From the NCBI RefSeq assembly GCF_029837695.1, contig NZ_JAOEEA010000003.1, positions 372,001 to 436,000 on the forward strand: a DNA stretch of 64,000 nt. Direction: 5' to 3'. Below are positions 57,962-64,000 of this stretch, piece after piece. Each line of letters starts with the position of its first letter. The first letter of the stretch is position 1. Made by a program: the position numbers and the translations under genes. Origin of the DNA: Pseudomonas sp. GD04019. Its GTDB lineage: Bacteria; Pseudomonadota; Gammaproteobacteria; Pseudomonadales; Pseudomonadaceae. The notes beneath the pieces were generated by a model. That model saw only the letters and a program-made list of their open reading frames with translations. It was not told the DNA's origin and searched no databases.

Positions 57962-58903
57962 ATGCGCAAGTCGTTGATGAGAATGACTTTTCGCCAGCTG
58001 CAGATTTTCCGTGCAGTGTGCGAAAGCCTCTCCTACAGCCGCGCCGCCGAGGAAATGGCGCTGACCCAGCCGGCCGTGAGCCTGCAGATTCGCCAGCTGG
58101 AAGAGCTGGTCGGCCAGCCGCTGTTCGACTACATCGCCAAGAAGCTCTACCTGACGCCCGCCGCCGAGGCCCTGCTACGCGCCAGCGAGGACGTGTTCGG
58201 CCGCCTGGAGGCGCTGGACATGCAGCTCTCCGACCTGCAGGGCTCGCTGCAGGGCCAGCTCAATCTGGCCGTGGAATCCAGCGCCAAGTACCTGGTACCG
58301 CACCTGTTCGCCGCCTTTCGCGAGCAGCACCCGGAGGTCAGCCTGCAACTGGCGGTGGTCAACCACGGCCAGGCGGTACGGCGCCTGTCGGTGAGCCGCG
58401 ACGACCTGCTGATCATGTCGCAGCCGCCCGGCGACCAGGCCCTGGATTTCTTCCCCTTCCTCAACAACCCCATCGTCGCGGTCGCGCCACCGAGCCATCC
58501 GCTGTGCTCGCGGGAAAAATTGCGCCTGGGCGACCTGACCGCCTTCCCGCTGCTGGTCCGTGAGATCGGTTCGGGCACTCGTCGCGCCTGCGAGGAATAC
58601 TGTCACCAGAAGCGCGCCCACTTCGCCCAAACCCTCGAAGTCGGTTCCAGCGAGACCCAGGCCGAAGCGGTGATCGCCGGGCTCGGCCTGGCCCTGTTGC
58701 CGCGGCATGCCGTGCGCCTGGAACTGGCCCAGGGCTTGCTGCGTGAACTGCCAGTGGAAGAGCTGCCGCTGCAGCGCAGCTGGTGTGTGGTGCATGTGCG
58801 TGGCAAGCGCCTGTCGCCGGTGGCCCAGGCGTTCCGCGACTTCATTCGCAACGAGCGCGCGCAGATCGCGGCGCTGGAGCAGCGTTTCAGCCGTGCAGGC
58901 TGA
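57962..58903 (+). CDS. pycR: LysR family regulator PycR
   Basis: A 313-residue LysR-type regulator. The N-terminal winged helix is FRQLQIFRAVCESLSYSRAAEEMALTQPAVSLQIRQLE. The effector domain carries NLAVESSAKYLVPHLFAAF and PLLVREIGSGTRRACEEY, like CbbR/PycR regulators. It lies divergent from pycA-oadA, as in P. aeruginosa. An internal ATG five codons later (57977) is an alternative start. Confidence 0.92.
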   Translation: MRKSLMRMTFRQLQIFRAVCESLSYSRAAEEMALTQPAVSLQIRQLEELVGQPLFDYIAKKLYLTPAAEALLRASEDVFGRLEALDMQLSDLQGSLQGQLNLAVESSAKYLVPHLFAAFREQHPEVSLQLAVVNHGQAVRRLSVSRDDLLIMSQPPGDQALDFFPFLNNPIVAVAPPSHPLCSREKLRLGDLTAFPLLVREIGSGTRRACEEYCHQKRAHFAQTLEVGSSETQAEAVIAGLGLALLPRHAVRLELAQGLLRELPVEELPLQRSWCVVHVRGKRLSPVAQAFRDFIRNERAQIAALEQRFSRAG

Positions 58904-58904
58904 A

Positions 58905-58932
58905 CTGGCAATCTAGGGATTTCGTATATGAT
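58905..58932 (+). promoter_or_regulatory. Promoter candidate of the hydroxyproline regulator
   Basis: CTGGCA (58905-58910), 16 nt, TATGAT (58927-58932). The surrounding CGTATATGATATTCG is partly palindromic and could be an autoregulatory site. Confidence 0.35.
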
Positions 58933-58965
58933 ATTCGCATCAATAAGCCGACTCGGTGACGCGCC

Positions 58966-59637
58966 GTGCCCCTACCTCGTTTCAATGCTCCCAACCTGGG
59001 AATAGCGCCCGCCGCATCCGAGGTCATCGCCAAGCACCTGCGCGACGCAATCATCTCCGGGCATTTCGCCGAGGACGAGCCGATCCGCCAGGACGACATC
59101 GCCCAGCTGTTCAACGTCAGCAAGATCCCCGTGCGCGAGGCGCTCAAGCGCCTGGAGGCCGAGGGCCTTGTGCTGTTCCAGCGCAACAAGGGCGCGGTGG
59201 TCACGCGCATCTCCGAGCCGGAGATGGCGCAGATGTTCGAAGTGCGCGTGCTGCTGGAAATGCGCGCGATCCGCCTGGCGGTACCGAACATGAGCGAGGC
59301 CACCTTCGCCGCCGCCGAACGCATCTGCGAGGCCTTCCTTGGCGAGGAAGACGTCGGCCGCTGGGCCGAGCTCAACTGGCAGCTGCACGCCTGCCTCTAC
59401 GAGCCGGCGCAACGGCCGTTCCTGGTCAACCTGATCCGCTCGATCCACGACAAGCTGGAGCGCTACCTGCGCATGCAGATGAGCCTGTCCGAGGGCAAAG
59501 ACCGCGCCGACCACGAGCACCGCGAAATCATCGCCGCCTGCCGCGCCGGCGACGCCGAGACCGCCGCCCGGCTGATCGAGGAGCACATCAACGGCGTGTG
59601 CCAGACGCTCTACGAGCACCTGCCCAATCGCGTCTGA
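58966..59637 (+). CDS. GntR/FCD family transcriptional regulator (probable hydroxyproline regulator)
   Basis: A 223-residue regulator from a GTG start. The GntR winged helix is EVIAKHLRDAIISGHFAEDEPIRQDDIAQLFNVSKIPVREALKRLEAEG (in segments); the all-helical FCD domain has EVRVLLEMRAIRLAVPNMSE, DHEHREIIAACRAGDAETA and metal-binding histidines. It lies 100 nt before the hydroxyproline epimerase gene and probably senses a hydroxyproline intermediate. Confidence 0.9.
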   Translation: MPLPRFNAPNLGIAPAASEVIAKHLRDAIISGHFAEDEPIRQDDIAQLFNVSKIPVREALKRLEAEGLVLFQRNKGAVVTRISEPEMAQMFEVRVLLEMRAIRLAVPNMSEATFAAAERICEAFLGEEDVGRWAELNWQLHACLYEPAQRPFLVNLIRSIHDKLERYLRMQMSLSEGKDRADHEHREIIAACRAGDAETAARLIEEHINGVCQTLYEHLPNRV

Positions 59638-59737
59638 GGCTGTGCCGATTTCGTCATAGCGTCGACGGAAATGGCTCAAGCCGCCGACCTCGTTCCGGCG
59701 GCACCCTTGCCGAAACCATTCAGCGGCAGGGGCCTGC

Positions 59738-60673
59738 ATGCAACGTATCCGTGTACTCGACTCGCACACCGGTGGCGAACCGACTCGCCTGGTTCTCGAA
59801 GGCTTCCCCGATCTCGGCACCGGCAGCATGGCCGAGCGCCGCCAACTGCTGAGCGAGCGCTTCGACCAGTGGCGCGCCGCCAGCGTGCTGGAGCCGCGCG
59901 GCAGTGACGTGCTGGTCGGCGCCCTGCTGTGCGAGCCGGTCGACCCGAGCGCCTGTGCCGGAGTGATCTTCTTCAACAACACCGGCTACCTCGGCATGTG
60001 CGGCCACGGCACCATCGGCCTGGTGGTCTCCCTGGCGCACCTGGGTCGCATCGGCCCCGGCGTGCACAAGATCGAGACGCCGGTCGGCACCGTCGAGGCG
60101 ACCCTGCACGACGACCGCTCGGTGAGCGTGCGCAACGTGCCGGCCTACCGCTACCGCAAGGCGGTCGCCGTTGATGTGCCGGGCCATGGCCAGGTAGCGG
60201 GCGATATCGCCTGGGGCGGCAACTGGTTCTTCCTGATCAGCGATCACGGCCTGCGCGTGGCCGGCGACAATCTCGACGCCCTTACCGCTTATTCCGTGGC
60301 CGTGCAGCAGGCCCTGGAAGACCAGGGCATCCGTGGCGAAGACGGCGGCCTGATCGACCATATCGAGCTGTTCGCCGATGACGCGGAGGCCGACAGCCGC
60401 AACTTCGTGCTTTGTCCTGGCAAGGCCTACGACCGCTCGCCCTGCGGCACCGGCACCAGCGCCAAGCTGGCGTGCCTGGCGGCAGACGGCAAGCTGCAGC
60501 CGGGCCAGCTGTGGCGCCAGGCCAGCGTGATCGGCAGCCAGTTCGAGGGCAGCTACGAGAACACCGATGGTGGTCGCATCATCCCCACCATTCGCGGCCG
60601 CGCGCATATCAGCGCCGAGGCCACCCTGCTGATCGAGGCGGACGACCCGTTCGCCTGGGGCATTCGCCTGTGA
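59738..60673 (+). CDS. lhpA: 4-hydroxyproline 2-epimerase
   Basis: A 311-residue enzyme of the proline racemase family, converting trans-4-hydroxy-L-proline to cis-4-hydroxy-D-proline. Both catalytic cysteines are present: C88 in MCGHGT and C236 in SPCGTGTS. The N-terminal [12 protein letters not shown] and the length fit bacterial epimerases. Its stop codon overlaps the GTG start of the dehydrogenase gene. The pair of cysteines favours epimerase over the Thr-containing dehydratases of the same family. Confidence 0.95.
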   Translation: MQRIRVLDSHTGGEPTRLVLEGFPDLGTGSMAERRQLLSERFDQWRAASVLEPRGSDVLVGALLCEPVDPSACAGVIFFNNTGYLGMCGHGTIGLVVSLAHLGRIGPGVHKIETPVGTVEATLHDDRSVSVRNVPAYRYRKAVAVDVPGHGQVAGDIAWGGNWFFLISDHGLRVAGDNLDALTAYSVAVQQALEDQGIRGEDGGLIDHIELFADDAEADSRNFVLCPGKAYDRSPCGTGTSAKLACLAADGKLQPGQLWRQASVIGSQFEGSYENTDGGRIIPTIRGRAHISAEATLLIEADDPFAWGIRL

Positions 60674-61779
60674 GCGATGGCGCCGACGTCATCGTCATCG
60701 GCGCCGGCATAGTCGGCGCCGCCTGCGCCCATGAGCTGGCCAGGCGTAGCCAGCGCGTGCTGGTGCTGGATGCCGGCCTGCGCGCCGCCACCGCCGCCGG
60801 CATGGGCCACCTGATCGTGCTCGACGACAACCCGGCGGAGCTGGCGCTCAGCCAATACTCGGTGCAGCGCTGGCGCGACTGGGCCCACGATATGCCGGAC
60901 GACTGCGCCTACCGGCAGAACGGCACCCTGTGGCTGGCCGCCAACGCCGAGGAGATGGCGGTGGCCGAGGCCAAGTACCAGGTGCTGCGCGAGCATGGCC
61001 TGGACTGCCAGTTGCTCGGCGCCGACGCCCTGCGCAACGCCGAACCGGAACTGCGCGAAGGGCTGCACGGCGGCCTGCGAGTGATCGGCGACGGTATTCT
61101 CTACGCGCCCAACGCGGCGCGCTGGCTGCTCGACCACCCGCTGATCGAGCAGCGCCAGGCTCATGTGACGGAGATCGACGGTAACCGCGTCCGCCTGCCG
61201 GACGGCGCCTGGCTCAGCGCCCAGGCGGTGATCCTGGCCGGCGGCGCCCATGTCACCGAGCTATGCCCGGAACTACCGATCGAGCCGAAGAAGGGCCACC
61301 TGCTGATCACCGACCGCTACCCCGGGCGCATCAGCCATACCCTGGTGGAACTCGGCTACGTGACCAGCGCACACAACCTCACCGGCCCGTCGACCGCCGC
61401 CAATATCCAGCCGCGGCCGACCGGCCAGCTGTTCATCGGCGCCTCGCGGCAGTTCGGCACCAGCGATCCGGAAGTCGAGCCGTGGATGCTGGCGAAGATG
61501 CTGCAACGCGCCGTCGACTACATGCCGGGCCTGGCCCGGCTCAACGGCATCCGCGCCTGGACCGGCTTCCGCGCCGCCAGCCCGGACGGCCTGCCGCTGC
61601 TCGGCGAGCACCCACAGCGCCCCGGCCTGTGGCTGGCGGTCGGCCACGAGGGCCTGGGCGTCACCACCGCCCCGGGCAGCGCCGACCTGCTGGTCGCCCA
61701 GCTACTTGGCGAGACCGCACCACTGGCTGCGGAACCATATCTGCCGCAGCGCTTCCCCGGAGTACGCGCGCATGCCTGA
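60670..61779 (+). CDS. D-hydroxyproline dehydrogenase subunit, FAD-dependent (DadA-like)
   Basis: A 369-residue oxidoreductase beginning [21 protein letters not shown], the FAD Rossmann motif, with later [13 protein letters not shown] and [20 protein letters not shown]. It oxidises cis-4-hydroxy-D-proline to pyrroline-4-hydroxy-2-carboxylate as the amine-oxidising subunit. The GTG start overlaps the epimerase TGA. It forms a complex with the two downstream products. Confidence 0.92.
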   Translation: MSDGADVIVIGAGIVGAACAHELARRSQRVLVLDAGLRAATAAGMGHLIVLDDNPAELALSQYSVQRWRDWAHDMPDDCAYRQNGTLWLAANAEEMAVAEAKYQVLREHGLDCQLLGADALRNAEPELREGLHGGLRVIGDGILYAPNAARWLLDHPLIEQRQAHVTEIDGNRVRLPDGAWLSAQAVILAGGAHVTELCPELPIEPKKGHLLITDRYPGRISHTLVELGYVTSAHNLTGPSTAANIQPRPTGQLFIGASRQFGTSDPEVEPWMLAKMLQRAVDYMPGLARLNGIRAWTGFRAASPDGLPLLGEHPQRPGLWLAVGHEGLGVTTAPGSADLLVAQLLGETAPLAAEPYLPQRFPGVRAHA

Positions 61780-62008
61780 ACTGATTCTCGACGGCCGCCG
61801 GCTGCAGGTGGCTCCCGGTACCACAGTGGCCGCCGCGCTGATGCTTGGCGGTGACGGCACCAGCCGCACCTCGGTCAGCGGCCAGCGCCGCGCGCCGGTG
61901 TGCGGCATGGGCATCTGCCAGGAATGCCGGGTGACCATCGACGGCCAGCGCCGCCTGGCCTGCCAGACCCTGTGCCGCGACGGCATGCGGGTGGAGAGCC
62001 GGCCATGA
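61772..62008 (+). CDS. D-hydroxyproline dehydrogenase gamma subunit, [2Fe-2S] protein
   Basis: A 78-residue ferredoxin-like protein. The cysteine motif CGMGICQECRVTIDG followed by ACQT gives four cysteines for a [2Fe-2S] cluster. It overlaps both neighbours by eight and four nt. In related three-part amine dehydrogenases it shuttles electrons between the FAD subunits. Confidence 0.9.
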   Translation: MPELILDGRRLQVAPGTTVAAALMLGGDGTSRTSVSGQRRAPVCGMGICQECRVTIDGQRRLACQTLCRDGMRVESRP

Positions 62009-63261
62009 AGGTGGACATCCTCATCATCGGCGCCGGCCCCGCCGGCATGGCCGCGGCCCTGGCCGCCGCGCCGAGTGGCGCGCGCATCGCCGTGCTCGAC
62101 GACAACCCCGCCGCTGGCGGGCAGATCTGGCGCGACGGCCCGCAGGCACACCTGCCCGCACTGGCCCGCGAGCATCGCCAACGCCTGGAAGCCCAGGCCA
62201 ACATAGAGCTGCTGCCGGCCACCCGCGTGGTCGCCCTGGCCGGGCCCAAGGCGCTGCTGGTGGAAGATCCCGAGCAGGGCCGCGTGATCGAGTACGACAG
62301 GCTGATCCTCTGCACCGGCGCCCGCGAACTGCTGCTGCCCTTCCCCGGCTGGACCCTGCCTGGCGTCACCGGCGCCGGCGGCCTGCAGGCGCTGATCAAG
62401 GGCGGCATGCCGGTGGCTGGCGAGCGCATCGTCATCGCCGGCAGTGGCCCGCTGTTGCTGGCCAGCGCCGCCACCGCGAAAGACAACGGCGCGACGGTGC
62501 TGCATATCGCCGAGCAGGCCAGCTGGTCCGCCGTGGCCGGCTTTGCCGCGCAACTGCCGCGCTGGCCGCACAAGCTGCTGCAATCGTTCGGCCTGTTCCA
62601 TCCTGGCTACCGGGCGGGCAGCCATGTCCTCGAAGCGCTGGGCGAGGGCCAGCTGGAAGCGGTGCGCCTGAGCGTCGGTGGACAGATCCGCGAAGTCGCC
62701 TGCGAACGGCTGGCCTGTGGCTTCGGCCTGATTCCCAATCTGCAGCTGGGCCAGGCGTTGGGCTGCCGCATCGACAACAACGCCATCGCCGTCGATGCCT
62801 GGCAAACCACCAGCCTGGATAGCGTCTACGCCGCCGGTGAGAGCACCGGTTTCGGTGGTAGCGAAAAGGCCCTGGTGGAAGGCGCCATCGCCGGCCATGC
62901 CGCGGTGGGTGAGCGCGACGCCGCGCAGCGCCTGTGGTCGCAGCGCCAGCACTGGCAAGGCTTTGCCACTGCATTGAATACCGCCTTTGCCTTGCGTGAC
63001 GAGGTGAAGGGCTTGGCCAGGCCGGACACCCTGATATGCCGCTGCGAAGACGTGCCGCTATCTGCCGTGGCCGATCACCACGGCTGGAGCCAGGCCAAGA
63101 TGGCCAGCCGCTGCGGCATGGGCGCCTGCCAGGGGCGGGTCTGCGGCGGTGCCGCCCAGGCGCTGTTCGGCTGGCAGCCGACGGCGCCACGCCCGCCGTT
63201 CAGTCCGGCGCGCATCGAGACCTTGCTGGAATTGCGTGGCGAGCCTCATTCCCAGGCGTAG
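62005..63261 (+). CDS. D-hydroxyproline dehydrogenase alpha subunit, FAD/NAD(P)-binding with BFD-like domain
   Basis: A 418-residue flavoprotein beginning VDILIIGAGPAGMAAALAAA. A second nucleotide-binding motif is RIVIAGSGPLLLASAATA. Its C-terminal domain, from about 335, carries CRCEDVPLS and CGMGACQGRVCG, a cysteine set for an iron-sulfur cluster of the BFD-like type. It is the electron-accepting subunit. The gene overlaps the convergent lipoprotein gene by 16 nt. The genes for the next steps (deaminase, semialdehyde dehydrogenase) are not in this operon. Confidence 0.9.
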   Translation: MKVDILIIGAGPAGMAAALAAAPSGARIAVLDDNPAAGGQIWRDGPQAHLPALAREHRQRLEAQANIELLPATRVVALAGPKALLVEDPEQGRVIEYDRLILCTGARELLLPFPGWTLPGVTGAGGLQALIKGGMPVAGERIVIAGSGPLLLASAATAKDNGATVLHIAEQASWSAVAGFAAQLPRWPHKLLQSFGLFHPGYRAGSHVLEALGEGQLEAVRLSVGGQIREVACERLACGFGLIPNLQLGQALGCRIDNNAIAVDAWQTTSLDSVYAAGESTGFGGSEKALVEGAIAGHAAVGERDAAQRLWSQRQHWQGFATALNTAFALRDEVKGLARPDTLICRCEDVPLSAVADHHGWSQAKMASRCGMGACQGRVCGGAAQALFGWQPTAPRPPFSPARIETLLELRGEPHSQA

Positions 63262-63689
63262 AGCCAGCCGACGGCGCTGACCTGCTCGCCGTCGAAGGCC
63301 ACCAGCAGCTGGTCGTGGTTGCCGCGCCAGTGGTAGCTCCACAGCCTCTCGCCCGGCTCGCCGCGCCAATCGGTGCGGCGCAGCCAGTCGGCGTACTCGA
63401 CGCCATCAGCGGTCACTTGCCCATCGGGCTCGCCCATCAGCGCGCGCACGCCTGCCTCGTCCGGTTTTTCCGCAATCAGGCGTTCGGCCAGGCCCTGCAT
63501 CAACTGGTGCTTGCGCCCCTGCCAGGCATCCAGATCCTTGTTCCAGGCCGCTCCATCGAAATGTCCGCGCTGCTGGCGTAGCTGTGCCCATTCCCTGGCT
63601 TCAGCACCATCGCCCGACGCCGGCCCGGCACTGCAGCCCAGGCTGGCGAGCAGCGGCAGAGCTACAAACAGTGCACTGAATTGCCTCAT
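63246..63689 (-). CDS. Exported protein, possible lipoprotein, of unknown function
   Basis: A 147-residue protein from the ATG at 63689, four codons inside the longest reading frame, chosen because MRQFSALFVALPLLASLGC then starts a normal signal peptide. The cysteine after SLG could be lipidated, though the lipobox is atypical. The mature part holds WNKDLDAWQGRKHQL, LMGEPDGQVTADGVEYADW and WSYHWRGNHDQLLVAFDGE, and resembles small outer-membrane-assembly-factor-like lipoproteins, only in style. Its 3' end overlaps the dehydrogenase gene. Confidence 0.7.
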   Translation of the reverse strand: MRQFSALFVALPLLASLGCSAGPASGDGAEAREWAQLRQQRGHFDGAAWNKDLDAWQGRKHQLMQGLAERLIAEKPDEAGVRALMGEPDGQVTADGVEYADWLRRTDWRGEPGERLWSYHWRGNHDQLLVAFDGEQVSAVGWLYAWE

Positions 63690-63911
63690 GAAATCGCTCA
63701 TTTAGTGGCCATTTGCCGCGAATCTGTACGCATCACGCGGCCATCATCCGACAAATTGACAGACCCGCCAGTGACTTCTAGGTTTCTTTGACTCTTGCTG
63801 CCAGACCGGCCACCTCCCGACGCCACGCCAGGAAAGGATCCCAGCCCGTGCAGTCGGCACCAGAGCGTTCGCCGTATCCGCTGCGGTCCACAAGACCGCC
63901 ATCGGAACCGT

Positions 63912-63930
63912 GCCCGCTTATCGAGCGGGC
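63912..63930 (+). other. Hairpin in the leader of the last gene
   Basis: GCCCGCT and AGCGGGC pair around TATCG, 30 nt before the start codon at 63961. The gap 63702-63960 holds no other gene that I can support. Confidence 0.4.
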
Positions 63931-63960
63931 GCCCCTACTACATGGACAGGAACAGCAAGA

Positions 63961-64000
63961 ATGATAAAGCGGAACCTCACGCTCGCCATCGGCGCGGGCA
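63961..64000 (+). CDS. Start of an unidentified gene (cut by window edge)
   Basis: The window ends 13 codons into a reading frame beginning MIKRNLTLAIGAG, with AGGAAC about ten nt upstream. It looks like the start of a signal peptide, so an exported protein is likely; family cannot be told. Confidence 0.5.
   Translation, partial: MIKRNLTLAIGAG

Overview
The window is chromosomal DNA of a high-GC Pseudomonas. Protein content, gene order (rubA-ubiC-ubiA-phoBR; pstSCAB-phoU; purEK; aspA with a divergent LysR gene; oadA-pycA-pycR) and the G/C-rich codon use all fit the P. aeruginosa/P. alcaligenes side of the genus. No tRNA, rRNA, CRISPR array, integrase, transposase or phage gene was seen. Nearly all of it is core or near-core genome.

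Layout. 1-6.2 kb: partial HU gene, rubredoxin, ubiquinone genes ubiC and ubiA, the phosphate two-component system phoBR, a CNNM/CorC-type membrane protein and a small conserved protein. 6.3-10.3 kb: a membrane diguanylate cyclase, an M23 peptidase and an unusual response regulator. 10.4-17.3 kb: the phosphate uptake locus phoU-pstB-pstA-pstC-pstS on the minus strand. Three PhoB-type promoters with the same spacing (before phoB, pstC and pstS) tie phoBR to pst. 17.4-24.4 kb: MHS-type transporter, thioesterase, mutarotase, small envelope proteins, purEK behind a probable attenuator, a solute-binding protein and a tiny lipoprotein.

24.4-31.4 kb is an acidic amino acid uptake module: aatJQMP followed by its sensor and sigma-54 activator aauSR. 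Upstream of aatJ lie an AauR-like inverted repeat, a -24/-12 promoter and a CA-rich Hfq/Crc-type motif. Between aatJ and aatQ is a compact RNA that folds as a three-way junction; I rate it the most interesting non-coding signal here. Next come a solute-binding protein, a LysR gene and aspA. Downstream genes add an asparaginase and a glutaminase, so Asp, Glu, Asn and Gln metabolism recurs through the middle of the window.

35-47.7 kb: three tandem copies of a two-hairpin repeat, a MocR-type regulator divergent from a PaiB-like gene, two acetyltransferases, two poorly known genes (lipoprotein and XRE-like regulator), an alanine/glycine:cation symporter, asparaginase, a 1083-residue autotransporter and glutaminase. 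47.9-54.5 kb: an acetylpolyamine amidohydrolase broken by a single-base frameshift, its polyamine-binding partner, a possible 138-bp MITE, CBS and HDOD proteins, threonine aldolase, a DUF1127 protein and a lipoprotein. 54.5-58.9 kb: two-subunit biotin carboxylase/carboxyltransferase (pycA, oadA) and the divergent LysR gene. 58.9-63.3 kb: a hydroxyproline operon (GntR regulator, 4-hydroxyproline epimerase, three-part D-hydroxyproline dehydrogenase). The window ends with a lipoprotein and the first codons of an unidentified gene.

A striking genome-wide signature is the load of intergenic palindromic repeats: seven copies of a CCCTCTCC/GGAGAGGG family and several REP-like hairpins. Some touch or supply the stop codon of the adjacent gene.
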